Positions 27,247 to 38,955 of a DNA stretch of 64,000 nt are shown here, piece after piece. The DNA is taken from assembly GCA_002338525.1 (NCBI GenBank), contig DDIM01000004.1, forward strand, positions 1 through 64,000, given 5' to 3'. Each line of letters starts with the position of its first letter. Position 1 is the first letter of the stretch. A model generated the notes under the pieces. It saw only the letters and a list, made by a program, of their open reading frames with translations. It made no database searches and was not told where the DNA came from. Source of the stretch: Micavibrio sp. UBA1850 (GTDB lineage: Bacteria; Pseudomonadota; Alphaproteobacteria; Micavibrionales; Micavibrionaceae). A program made the position numbers and the translations under genes.

Positions 27247-27483
27247 ATGCAAAACCACAAAAATATAAACAACGATAGTATTCAATATCTATCTGACAAA
27301 GATATCGCAGAGATGCTAAGCGTTTCTCCATCATGGGTAAGAAAACAACGTCACTTAAGAGGAAAGGGTGAAAGTCACTCACTTACAGTTGACCCTATTT
27401 ATATAGGTAGTTCTCCTAGGTATATGGTCACTCAAATTCAAGAGTGGCTGAAAGAAATCTCCAAAACAAATTATTCAAACTAA
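27247..27483 (+). CDS. Excisionase/AlpA-like helix-turn-helix protein
   Basis: The protein has 78 residues. The segment YLSDKDIAEMLSVSPSWVRKQR matches the HTH of small MerR-like excisionases, and a basic/aromatic wing follows. It likely binds near its own promoter or the attachment sites to direct excision or regulate the ATPase gene downstream. An AAAGGAA ribosome-binding site is present. The next gene starts 41 bp after the stop, or overlaps it if a GTG start is used. Confidence 0.75.
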   Translation: MQNHKNINNDSIQYLSDKDIAEMLSVSPSWVRKQRHLRGKGESHSLTVDPIYIGSSPRYMVTQIQEWLKEISKTNYSN

Positions 27484-27524
27484 TAAAAAACCGCCCTGAA
27501 AAAGAGCGGAGAAAGATATTCAAC

Positions 27525-29186
27525 ATGATACATGATAACACAAACTATCCTTACGATTCAAACAGCACAGGTATAGTAAACGAAGCTACAATTGCACAGA
27601 TTCAAAAAAATGAAGAAAAAGGAAAAGAAAACATAATAAACAAAGCAAAAGCAGAGCTTCAAAAATATATATTAGAGCTGTTCCACACAGATGTAGGAGA
27701 TACATACGCATTGGTAAAATTTAGAGATAAGAAAGGTATATTACCTCTTAAAGCAAGCGAATTAAAAAAACAGTTTACCTATATGCTATCTAAACAAAAT
27801 ATAAATTTGTCAAAGTACCAAATAGAGCAATTAATTAATTCTCTAGAAGGGCAGGCTTCTTATGAGGGAGAAGAAAGAGAACTCAACACAAGAGTTGCCA
27901 AAACAGCTAAGGGCGTGGAAATAGATTTAAATGATGGTTCAGGTAATTGTATTTTAGTAACACAGGATTCGTGGCGGATAGCAGAGCCAGAAGCTTACTT
28001 TATAGCTCCAAAAAGCTTAGGAAAGTTACCAACACCAGAAACAGTTGAAGGGGGCGAGCTGAATCTATTTAAAAGATATTTCCGCCTGAAAAAAGATAGC
28101 GATTTAATTTTATTGATCACACTATGTATTTACTACCTAATGCCTGAGACTAGTTATCCTATAACGGTTCTAAAAGGTCCAAAAGGAAGTGGTAAATCAA
28201 CGGCAACAAGTATGATAAAAGGGTTACTCGACCCAGAAACAGGTGATAGAGCAAGTCCTCCTAGAAATGAAGAAGATCTATATGCTAGCGCAGCTGCAAG
28301 ACATATTTCATCATTTGATAATATGAGTAATATTAAGAAAGATATGTCAGACGCGTTATGTAGATTAAGCACAGGAGGCACTTACAGAAAAAGAGCGCTA
28401 TATTCTGCATTTGATGAATCTTCTATGTCTCTGTGCAAACCAATAATCATAAATGGTATACCTGACTTAGCAACAAAGTCTGATTTAATAAACCGAATCT
28501 TTACAATTGAGTTAGAACCAATCTCCTCAAGCATATCTGAAGAAGAACTCTGGGCACAGTTTAATGCTGATAAACCAAGGATGTTAAGCTATCTATTAAG
28601 TGGCCTTCAATACGCTATTGCTGATACAAAAGCGTTTGATGCTAGCAAAGTTTCAACTCGTTTTTCTAATTTTGCAAAATTAGGATGCTCCCTTGAAAGA
28701 TTCTTTGGATGGCGTGAAAACGGTTTTGCTGATGCAGTCTTTGATAATAAAAACCAAGCTGTTCTGGATAATTTAAACCAAGAACCTGTTGTCAATGCAC
28801 TTTGGTCATACTTTTCAAGCATCGATGATGAGAATATAAAGTTATCTTCTAGAGACTTGCTAGAACGTCTTAATGAGCATGCTGGATTAGAGGCTAATTC
28901 TAGAAAATGGCCCTCTAACGCACAGGCTTTATCTAATATCATCTCTATTTTAGGAAATGATTTAGAGGCAATTGGTATAAAATTCGTAGGAAGAGATCGT
29001 ACATCAAACCAGCGCTTTTTAGTATTTGAAAGATTATCTAACTTTAAATCTATTGAACAAAATAATGACGCCGGTGACGCTTATGACGATGTAAAGTCAC
29101 AGTTTATTCAACAGAATACGTTGATAGAAAACGATCGCTCCAGTGCTCCATATATAACTAGTGCATTGAGTCATTTCGACGACTAG
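27525..29186 (+). CDS. P-loop ATPase of mobile elements, replication-type (primase/helicase-like)
   Basis: The protein has 553 residues. The N-terminal ~190 residues are unrecognised and Lys/Glu-rich. The centre has a Walker A motif GPKGSGKST near residue 223, then SSFDNMSNI and SDALCRLSTGG, then KPIIINGI. This core recurs in island and phage proteins annotated as putative DNA primase/helicase or ATP-binding proteins and suggests a hexameric helicase-like engine for element replication. No primase active site is evident. I start at ATG 27525; a GTG at 27444 would overlap the upstream gene by 40 bp. A terminator follows. Confidence 0.7.
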   Translation: MIHDNTNYPYDSNSTGIVNEATIAQIQKNEEKGKENIINKAKAELQKYILELFHTDVGDTYALVKFRDKKGILPLKASELKKQFTYMLSKQNINLSKYQIEQLINSLEGQASYEGEERELNTRVAKTAKGVEIDLNDGSGNCILVTQDSWRIAEPEAYFIAPKSLGKLPTPETVEGGELNLFKRYFRLKKDSDLILLITLCIYYLMPETSYPITVLKGPKGSGKSTATSMIKGLLDPETGDRASPPRNEEDLYASAAARHISSFDNMSNIKKDMSDALCRLSTGGTYRKRALYSAFDESSMSLCKPIIINGIPDLATKSDLINRIFTIELEPISSSISEEELWAQFNADKPRMLSYLLSGLQYAIADTKAFDASKVSTRFSNFAKLGCSLERFFGWRENGFADAVFDNKNQAVLDNLNQEPVVNALWSYFSSIDDENIKLSSRDLLERLNEHAGLEANSRKWPSNAQALSNIISILGNDLEAIGIKFVGRDRTSNQRFLVFERLSNFKSIEQNNDAGDAYDDVKSQFIQQNTLIENDRSSAPYITSALSHFDD

Positions 29187-29207
29187 GATACTAAATTAAC
29201 TATTAAG

Positions 29208-29247
29208 ATAAGATGATTGACTAGTAATCCTTCGTCTTATTTTTTTA
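29208..29247 (+). terminator. Terminator after the island ATPase gene
   Basis: ATAAGATGA pairs with TCGTCTTAT (one G-T pair), with an inner GATT/AATC helix, and is followed by a seven- to eight-T run. It lies 22 nt past the stop. Confidence 0.8.
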
Positions 29248-29408
29248 TATTTAAAAAGAACGTTATGGTCGTCATTGTGTCATATTAAATTAAGCGTAGC
29301 TATCCCACCCTTCAACGGCGTAGCCCTTAGTCCAAGATATTAGCTAAAAGTGCAGTTTAAGGTATTTAGAATATGGTCAACGATGAGATATTGATAATAA
29401 AATGAGTT

Positions 29409-29993
29409 CTATTCGAGTATGCAATCAGTGTTGTTATATGCTGAATAACAGGCTATGCGTCTTGTTCGACTATTAGAGAAAGCTTGTGCGTCAGCTTTAT
29501 ATCTCTCAAGCTCTTCTTGCCTGAGTTCCCTTGAGAAGTTTTGTAAGTTTTGTTGAAAGACTAAATCTTTCTGATGTGCGTTTTGTAAAGCTAGTTTAGA
29601 GCGGTTATCTACCTCAGTTACATACTTGCTCCAGAGTTCTTCCATCTCTAAATTTGCGTCATCTCTGTCTACTTCACCCTTCTTATAGCTTATAGCAACG
29701 CGTTTATTATCTATGACGTACTCTCTTAATAAATCGGGGGCCATGGCCACGGGATAAACATGATCGTTAATAAGTTTTGACCAGCAATTATGACGCACTA
29801 TGGCTTTTGATCTGGGCAGTGGTTCTTCTTCTGTGCCATTAGGGCAATTAGTAACTGTCAGTTTAAAAACCTTTTCCCATCCTTTGGTCTCAGCATTTAC
29901 AAGGCCAGTAAGTTGTTTGTGTGTTTGATTGACATGCATATTTGCACAGGCAGTAACAATTATTAATGATGATAGTAAGAGTATTTTTTTCAT
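29409..29993 (-). CDS. Unknown lipoprotein
   Basis: The protein has 194 residues. A short signal peptide (KK then a hydrophobic stretch) ends in a lipobox V-T-A-C16, so the mature protein should be membrane-anchored in the envelope. The mature part has scattered cysteines, a long charged helix (~120-175) and two C-terminal Cys residues. No family is recognised. The start at ATG 29993 follows AAAGGG at 7 nt; a GTG two codons upstream is possible. It is divergent from the XRE regulator. A lipoprotein in such an island could act in superinfection exclusion, but this is speculation. Confidence 0.72.
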   Translation of the reverse strand: MKKILLLSSLIIVTACANMHVNQTHKQLTGLVNAETKGWEKVFKLTVTNCPNGTEEEPLPRSKAIVRHNCWSKLINDHVYPVAMAPDLLREYVIDNKRVAISYKKGEVDRDDANLEMEELWSKYVTEVDNRSKLALQNAHQKDLVFQQNLQNFSRELRQEELERYKADAQAFSNSRTRRIACYSAYNNTDCILE

Positions 29994-30024
29994 GATCACG
30001 CCCTTTTTGTGGAATATATTCTAC

Positions 30025-30045
30025 GGTATAAGTTGTTTATATACC
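30025..30045. promoter_or_regulatory. Inverted repeat GGTATA-N9-TATACC between lipoprotein and XRE genes
   Basis: A perfect 6-bp inverted repeat lies in the 65-bp divergent gap, a natural place for an operator bound by the XRE protein. No mapped promoter is available. Confidence 0.45.
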
Positions 30046-30058
30046 ACATAGTTGGTTG

Positions 30059-30259
30059 ATGACAAGTTTAAAATCTATTGGAAAAAATATTGAAGCATTC
30101 CGCAAAACTAAGGGAATGACACAGGAAGATTTAGCCGGATTTGTAGAGATGGACCGTAGTTTTCTGTCCCACATAGAGAATGGAAGAAAAAACTTCTCTA
30201 TAGATTTATTTCTACGCATAGCTAAGGCTTTAGAAGTTGATCCACAAAAACTTATTTAA
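30059..30259 (+). CDS. XRE-family transcriptional regulator
   Basis: The protein has 66 residues and is a single lambda-repressor-type HTH: IGKNIEAFRKTKGMTQEDLAG, then MDRSFLSHIENGRKNFSIDLFLRIAKAL. Translation starts at the second of two potential starts (TTG-ATG); no strong ribosome-binding site is seen. It probably represses the divergent lipoprotein gene or island functions. The 40-residue gene downstream may be its partner. Confidence 0.88.
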   Translation: MTSLKSIGKNIEAFRKTKGMTQEDLAGFVEMDRSFLSHIENGRKNFSIDLFLRIAKALEVDPQKLI

Positions 30260-30329
30260 TACACACTCATATACATATATCAGCTTACGACTACTTGGAC
30301 ATAAGGACGAATCGGTATATTTTAAATGT

Positions 30330-30557
30330 TAGCGGTTAACCTCATTTATACTTATTGCAATAGCAATAGAAAGGAGGTGGTTATTATGGCTCATAAAATT
30401 GGTCGTAGTGCTAAGACAGGTAAATTTACGTCTGTAAAAAAAGCGCAGCAATATTCTTCAACTCACGTTGTTGAGACAATTAAAACGTCTAATAAAAAAG
30501 GCAAGTAGGATTGCACCCTACTCACCCTAATCTTTTACCATACGGGGTTAACCGCTA
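30330..30557. repeat. 12-bp inverted repeats flanking the 40-residue gene
   Basis: TAGCGGTTAACC (30330-30341) and GGTTAACCGCTA (30546-30557) are exact inverted copies on either side of the 30386-30508 gene. Each contains the self-complementary GGTTAACC. They may be regulator sites or mark a small module. Confidence 0.55.
30386..30508 (+). CDS. Small basic protein (40 residues)
   Basis: MAHKIGRSAKTGKFTSVKKA leads to a THVVETIK segment and a basic tail. The AKTGKF and HVVET elements recall a recurring family of 40-60-residue proteins found beside XRE regulators in proteobacteria; their function is unknown to me. AGGAGG at 30372-30377 is the strongest ribosome-binding site in the island, which argues that this short gene is real. 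Confidence 0.75.
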   Translation: MAHKIGRSAKTGKFTSVKKAQQYSSTHVVETIKTSNKKGK

Positions 30558-30604
30558 CCATTCATAGAATCATACAATGACTCGTCACGTCAACAGCTTA
30601 TTTA

Positions 30605-30967
30605 TCAGCTTATCAAAATACTACCCTTACCAACCTTAAACCTATTCTCTCCACTGCCAAAGCCTCGCCCTTCTTCTAGTGACTGAATGAACTCTCTCAC
30701 GGGCATAGAGCAATCAGGGTTAGTCGTTGCAAAGTTCTTAAATTTCTCTTTCCCAGACGAGTTTTTAAAATACGCTTCTGCGGTCTCGGCAACTTCCCTT
30801 GTCTCTGCCATAATAAACACTTCCAATTCCCAAGGTTGATGACGAGATGTATAGCCCTTATTCTCTTCACTATTATGCTCACTCAAACGACGTTCAAGAT
30901 TTGCTGTCATACCTATATAGGTCTGCTCTGGTTCACTTTCACTTCTTAAGAAATAAACAAAATACAT
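30605..30967 (-). CDS. GIY-YIG nuclease-domain protein
   Basis: The protein has 120 residues. The domain begins MYFVYFLRSE and has TYIGMT in place of the canonical YIG, then the NLERRLSEHN helix with the catalytic arginine and a conserved EAYFKNSSGKEKF region. It resembles the small stand-alone UPF0213/YhbQ-type proteins. A DNA-cleaving role is a family inference. It follows the integrase by 18 bp on the same strand and is probably cotranscribed. Confidence 0.85.
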   Translation of the reverse strand: MYFVYFLRSESEPEQTYIGMTANLERRLSEHNSEENKGYTSRHQPWELEVFIMAETREVAETAEAYFKNSSGKEKFKNFATTNPDCSMPVREFIQSLEEGRGFGSGENRFKVGKGSILIS

Positions 30968-30985
30968 ATAACTACTATCACCCCT

Positions 30986-32314
30986 TTATATTGGAAATGA
31001 TAGCCTGTTAATTTGTTCCTGTAAAACCGTAAGGCTATGCCCATATCCATATCCACTATGAATATCATTTGTGCTATGATGCCCTACCAATTTCATAGCA
31101 ATAGATTTCTCTATCCCTGCATTACGCAAACCATCAATAAATGTATGCCTAAAGGAATGAAAGCAGATGCCTGATTGCTTTAAATTCAAGGCTTTAAGAA
31201 TAACAGCAAACTCTTTACTGAACTTATAAGAGTATGAGCCATTCCCATCCCGAGGAAGCGTCTTAAAGACTCGTCCAGAGCCTTGTTCTTGTATATAGCC
31301 AAGAAGCCCTTGCTTGATTAGAAAGTCATGTATAGGCACTCTACGGCGACTAGAGATTGTTTTTAGTTTCTTATACTCCCCCTCATCAATATCAATCACC
31401 CAAACACCATCAATATATTGAATATCGTCAGTTAGCAGCTGGCATATCTCGTTCAATCGCATGCCTGTATATAGGCCAATGAGAGGTATCCAGTACTTAT
31501 GATCTTTGCACTCATTATATATGGGGTTAGAAAACAAGGTCACAAGCTGATCAGCTGAGAAAGGAAGTCTCTTATTAGGTTTTGTATCCGCTTTCTTAAT
31601 CATTAAACCAAAGAACGGATTTTTACCATCAAATAAATCGTTACGCTCTGCCCATACAAACAAAGATGTCATAGCCACCAAACGGCTATTCACGGTTACT
31701 AAGCTCTGAGGGGCTTTATCAGGTAAATTATCCCAATCAACATCAAGGTATGAACTCACTCCCTGTAACTTTGTAAGATTAGGGGGACACTTCAACATCA
31801 TGGATTTAAATAGACGGGCATTGACTTTGGATACGTCATCAAAAGAAATATCGCCACAGATACTTTGGAAGATATGATATGTCTGGCGTTTATGTGCAAT
31901 GGTTTTGGACGAGTTCGTAACACAATCTTTGAGGTACTCTTCACTAATATAAGAGAACAACTTCTCCTTGCCTCCTGTGCCTCTACTAATTAAATGGTCA
32001 AAATTTAAGCTTTGTCTTTGGTGAATCCCTACCATATTCTTCATATCACCAAGCCCTTTGACTATCATTTGCCTTAATCTGTCTATATCTTGGACGTCAA
32101 GACTGCTTCTCAATGATGAATATAATTTATTGAGCACCCCCTCCATCTCCACATCAAGTTTAGCCACATACAAACGAGCCAGAGTCGTATCCTGCGTACC
32201 TAATGATATCCTTATCTCTTTCATCCCTAAAACAGCATGAAGATTTCGAGGAAGCGTTACACGGTAGTAAAGATGTTGATTACGGTTATATAAATGGCGG
32301 TCTATAGCTTTCAT
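30986..32314 (-). CDS. Tyrosine recombinase (integrase)
   Basis: The protein has 442 residues. The N-terminal arm/core-binding part includes a segment typical of phage-type integrases (YYRVTLPRNL, RISLGTQD). The catalytic domain carries the first Arg in TGMRLNEICQ, HSFRH (H-x-x-R), LVGHHS and the tyrosine in IHSGYGYGH. It should recombine the island at the 26-bp tRNA-Met site. I use ATG 32314; a GTG at 32335 would add seven residues, and neither has a clear ribosome-binding site. It lies 97 bp inside the right attachment site. Confidence 0.92.
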   Translation of the reverse strand: MKAIDRHLYNRNQHLYYRVTLPRNLHAVLGMKEIRISLGTQDTTLARLYVAKLDVEMEGVLNKLYSSLRSSLDVQDIDRLRQMIVKGLGDMKNMVGIHQRQSLNFDHLISRGTGGKEKLFSYISEEYLKDCVTNSSKTIAHKRQTYHIFQSICGDISFDDVSKVNARLFKSMMLKCPPNLTKLQGVSSYLDVDWDNLPDKAPQSLVTVNSRLVAMTSLFVWAERNDLFDGKNPFFGLMIKKADTKPNKRLPFSADQLVTLFSNPIYNECKDHKYWIPLIGLYTGMRLNEICQLLTDDIQYIDGVWVIDIDEGEYKKLKTISSRRRVPIHDFLIKQGLLGYIQEQGSGRVFKTLPRDGNGSYSYKFSKEFAVILKALNLKQSGICFHSFRHTFIDGLRNAGIEKSIAMKLVGHHSTNDIHSGYGYGHSLTVLQEQINRLSFPI

Positions 32315-32410
32315 TGCTGTCACACTCGCTGTCACAAAAAGTTAACGGGAGCATCCTTAAAAACGCTGAAAGTATTACAGGCTCTATGTCTCGGAACGGA
32401 GTGAAGAGAG

Positions 32411-32436
32411 ATGGTAGCGGAGGCAAGATTTGAACT
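32411..32436. repeat. Right attachment site within tRNA-Met
   Basis: Exact match to 23946-23971. It covers the CCA, the acceptor 3' strand and the T-arm of the intact tRNA, plus one base beyond. Confidence 0.9.
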
Positions 32437-32487
32437 TGCGACACATGGATTATGATTCCACTGCTCTAACCCCTGAGCTACACCGCC
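32412..32487 (-). tRNA. tRNA-Met (anticodon CAT), island integration site
   Basis: Minus strand: acceptor GGCGGTG / CTCCGCT, D-arm GCTC/GAGC, anticodon stem GTGGA/TCCAT around ATCATAA (CAT), T-arm GCAAG/CTTGC, CCA encoded. Elongator Met is favoured over a lysidine-modified Ile type by overall resemblance. The acceptor stem has a T-T mismatch at 6-67. Confidence 0.9.
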
Positions 32488-32505
32488 ATACCAAATGTGA
32501 TTAGC

Positions 32506-32535
32506 GTTATCGCTCTTTTTGCCCCTGTTTGTCAA
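32506..32535 (-). promoter_or_regulatory. Promoter of tRNA-Met
   Basis: Minus strand: TTGACA (32535-32530), spacer 18 bp, GATAAC (32511-32506). The consensus -35 and the 12-nt leader fit a tRNA promoter. Confidence 0.6.
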
Positions 32536-32674
32536 GCATCTATCGCAAAAATTTCACGATAAAGCGTGGGGCGTCAAAATACTGTAACAATAGGCAATAT
32601 AGTGTGATTTGAGTTAAGGGCTGCTGGATCATATATTAAACTAAAGAAAATAAACGGTAATAGAAATAAATAAC

Positions 32675-33640
32675 ATGCAACATACAGTCGCCAAAAACAT
32701 CCCCCTAACAGACATTGGTCTACACTCAGGTGTGGAGACAACAATGACAATCAAACCTGCCGAGGCAGATACAGGCATTGTCATTGTCCGTAGTGATGTT
32801 ACAGATCGCGATAACGTCATTCCTGTTCGCTATGACAATGTCATCGATACACGTCTTTGCACGGTGGTTGGAAATGATGCCGGTGTGACGGTTGGTACCG
32901 TTGAACACATTATGGCTGCATTGCGTGCCTGTGACATTGATAATGCTATCTTAGAAATGGATGGCCCAGAAATTCCAATTTATGATGGTTCTAGCCGTCC
33001 GTTCATGAAGGCCATTGATGCCGCAGGTGTTAAAGCCCTTGCCGCGCCGCGCCGCGCCATCCGCATCACCAAAGAAGTACGCGTTGAAGATGGTGACAAA
33101 TGGGTGGTTTTGAAACCGGGTGTTGGATCATCATTTGATGTCACAATCGACTTTGAAAACAAGTCAATCGGCACACAAAATGCAAAACTTGACCTCTACA
33201 CACAAGATTTTGAATCACAAATGTCAGATGCTCGTACATTCGGCTTTTTGCACGAGGTAAACGCGCTTCGTCAACAAGGATTGGCGCTTGGTGGATCACT
33301 TGAAAATGCCGTCGTCATCGATGGTGACAAGATCATGAACCCAGAAGGCACACGTTATGATAACGAGTTTGCCCGCCATAAATTGCTTGATGCTGTGGGA
33401 GATATCTACTTGGCAGGTGGTGTAATTTTGGGTCAATATGAAAGTTTCAAGGCAGGCCACGCTATGAACAACAAAGCGTTGCGCGCGTTATTTGCCCAAC
33501 CTGAGGCGTTTGAAATTGTTGATCTATTTGTTGATCGCACAATTCACCCATGCACATCTTCTATTGAAAAGCGCACAAACCTTTTCGATCAAAATGCATC
33601 ACAAGACGAAAAAAGCATCGTTCCAAGCGAAGCCGCTTAA
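32675..33640 (+). CDS. lpxC: UDP-3-O-acyl-N-acetylglucosamine deacetylase
   Basis: The protein has 321 residues and catalyses the first committed step of lipid A synthesis. The zinc and catalytic residues are visible: H78 in GTVEHIMAAL, H235 and D239 in RHKLLDAVGD, H262 in AGHAMNN. The presence of lpxC shows an LPS-bearing cell. A hairpin lies 30 bp downstream, before bamD. Confidence 0.97.
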   Translation: MQHTVAKNIPLTDIGLHSGVETTMTIKPAEADTGIVIVRSDVTDRDNVIPVRYDNVIDTRLCTVVGNDAGVTVGTVEHIMAALRACDIDNAILEMDGPEIPIYDGSSRPFMKAIDAAGVKALAAPRRAIRITKEVRVEDGDKWVVLKPGVGSSFDVTIDFENKSIGTQNAKLDLYTQDFESQMSDARTFGFLHEVNALRQQGLALGGSLENAVVIDGDKIMNPEGTRYDNEFARHKLLDAVGDIYLAGGVILGQYESFKAGHAMNNKALRALFAQPEAFEIVDLFVDRTIHPCTSSIEKRTNLFDQNASQDEKSIVPSEAA

Positions 33641-33669
33641 TCCCCTTAATATTACAGGCGGCAATGCGT

Positions 33670-33690
33670 GCACAGCTTAATAAGCTGTGC
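33670..33690 (+). terminator. Hairpin after lpxC
   Basis: GCACAGCTT and AAGCTGTGC flank an AAT loop. There is no T run directly after it, so termination efficiency is doubtful; it may mark the lpxC/bamD boundary. Confidence 0.4.
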
Positions 33691-33821
33691 TCAAACGCGC
33701 CTAGCCCCCTTTCTTTTCACTTTTAAGATTGTTAAAGTCACTCCTAAGCCTAATTTATACGGTGTGCAGCCAATAAAGCTGCCGCTTGTGACGAATTTAT
33801 AAGACAAAAAGGATACGCATT

Positions 33822-34649
33822 ATGCGCCATACACTTACAATCGGAATGATCGCCCTGCTCACGCTTTCGGCTTGTGGTTCATCCAAAGAGGATAAACTAC
33901 AACCTAATTATGACGATGGGCGTAGTGTCGAGGCCATGTATGATGATGCCACAACGGCCCTAAAAGAAGGACGTTATATAGAAGCCAGCCACCTTTTCCA
34001 AGAGGTTGAACGCCAACACCCATACTCGCAACTTGCGGTAAAATCACAACTCAACACGGCCTATGCCGCCTATAAAGATTTGCGTTATGATGAGGCCATC
34101 GTTGCACTTGATCGATTTGTCGAGCTTCACCCCGGTAACGATGATGTGCCCTATGCCCTGTATCTAAAGGCGTTATCATACTATGAGCAAATCTCAGATG
34201 TGCGCCGCGACCAAGAAATTACGCTCCTCGCATTAAACGCATTTGACGCGCTGATTAAACGCCACCCTGACAGCAGCTATGCACGGGATGCAAGCCTAAA
34301 ACGCGACCTGACAATGGATCACCTTGCAGGTAAAGAAATGGAAGTGGGGCGCTACTACCTCAGCCGTGGTCAAATCAACGCGGGGATCAATCGCTTTCTT
34401 GTTGTCGTTCGCCAGTTTGACACAACAACACATGTTCCAGAGGCGCTTCACCGCCTCGTTGAATCATATCTGATCTTGGGCCTTCAAGACCAAGCCGTGC
34501 AGGTTGCCTCTGTTTTGGGTCACAACTACCCGGGCAGTGAATGGTATGATGCAAGTTACAAGTTGCTCAACCCAGCCCAACGTCAGCAATTAATCGAAGG
34601 CCGTAACTGGTTTGATAAAACCATCGACGCTATTTTAAAACCCGAATAA
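33822..34649 (+). CDS. bamD: Outer-membrane assembly lipoprotein BamD (ComL)
   Basis: The protein has 275 residues. A lipoprotein signal ends L-S-A-C18. It is followed by TPR-like repeats: YDDATTALKEGRYIEASHLFQEVERQHPYS, the second unit AAYKDLRYDEAIVALDRFVELHPG, and a third pair near 170-240. It is an essential partner of BamA in beta-barrel insertion. The lpxC-bamD-recN-ligA order is common in alphaproteobacteria. Confidence 0.93.
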   Translation: MRHTLTIGMIALLTLSACGSSKEDKLQPNYDDGRSVEAMYDDATTALKEGRYIEASHLFQEVERQHPYSQLAVKSQLNTAYAAYKDLRYDEAIVALDRFVELHPGNDDVPYALYLKALSYYEQISDVRRDQEITLLALNAFDALIKRHPDSSYARDASLKRDLTMDHLAGKEMEVGRYYLSRGQINAGINRFLVVVRQFDTTTHVPEALHRLVESYLILGLQDQAVQVASVLGHNYPGSEWYDASYKLLNPAQRQQLIEGRNWFDKTIDAILKPE

Positions 34650-34661
34650 GGGCAACGGCTA

Positions 34662-35138
34662 ATGATCTACACAAATTACAAAGGTCAAAAACAAACGCCT
34701 GATGAGAATGATATTGTCATCAATCGATCAGGCATTTGGGCTGCCGTATTTGATAGCCATGACCGCTTACTTGTGAGCCGCCCAGAATATGATCACTCTG
34801 TTATTGAGCTGCCTGGCGGAGGTATCGAAGAAGGAGAAGATAAACAACATTCTCTTTTAAGAGAGATAGAAGAAGAAGCTGGTGTAAGTTTTGACGAACT
34901 TGATCCGATACAAACTTTCACGCAACACGTCAAATTTCTCGCATGGGACAAAAATGAGTTTTGGAACTATGATCAAGAATATTGGATCGTAAAGCTCGAC
35001 AATTCAGACGACTATTTTTTTGGTAAACGGCAAACCAAAGAAAACGCATTTGGCGAATGGATTGAGAAACGTAACATCAAAGAATACAGTTTTCATCACA
35101 CACATTTCGAAGCCCTGAAAGCAATGGGGGTCTTCTAA
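34662..35138 (+). CDS. NUDIX hydrolase
   Basis: The protein has 158 residues. The Nudix box spans GGGIEEGEDKQHSLLREIEEEAG (about residues 47-69), with the expected G-x5-E-x7-REUxEExG spacing. It hydrolyses a nucleoside-diphosphate-linked substrate that cannot be specified. It is an insertion between bamD and recN in an otherwise conserved block; recN starts immediately after its stop. Confidence 0.88.
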   Translation: MIYTNYKGQKQTPDENDIVINRSGIWAAVFDSHDRLLVSRPEYDHSVIELPGGGIEEGEDKQHSLLREIEEEAGVSFDELDPIQTFTQHVKFLAWDKNEFWNYDQEYWIVKLDNSDDYFFGKRQTKENAFGEWIEKRNIKEYSFHHTHFEALKAMGVF

Positions 35139-38887
<3,749 letters not shown>

Positions 38888-38955
38888 TTTCATGTTGACA
38901 TAACAAAAACCTTGCCTTACTTATGCCAAACATAAACGCAAGAAAAGAGCCAAAC

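Larger units (their letters stand above)
23946..32436. mobile_element. Integrated genomic island at tRNA-Met carrying a SIR2-STAND gene
   Basis: About 8.5 kb lie between two identical 26-bp copies of the tRNA-Met 3' end. The full tRNA is at the right end with a tyrosine recombinase just inside it. The region is visibly more AT-rich than its flanks. Genes are the SIR2-STAND NTPase, an excisionase-like HTH, a P-loop replication-type ATPase, a lipoprotein, an XRE regulator with a 40-residue protein, GIY-YIG and the integrase. There are no capsid, terminase, relaxase or secretion genes. It resembles a minimal integrative element or phage-satellite-like island. The boundaries are direct from the sequence; mobility is inferred. 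Confidence 0.88.

Noticed and set aside
30386..30508. Toxin-antitoxin pair with the XRE gene
   Set aside because: The partner is very short and basic with no toxin motif. I keep only the neutral statement that the two genes are adjacent.
23946..32436. Prophage
   Set aside because: An integrase and regulators are present, but no capsid, portal, terminase, tail or lysis genes are visible.
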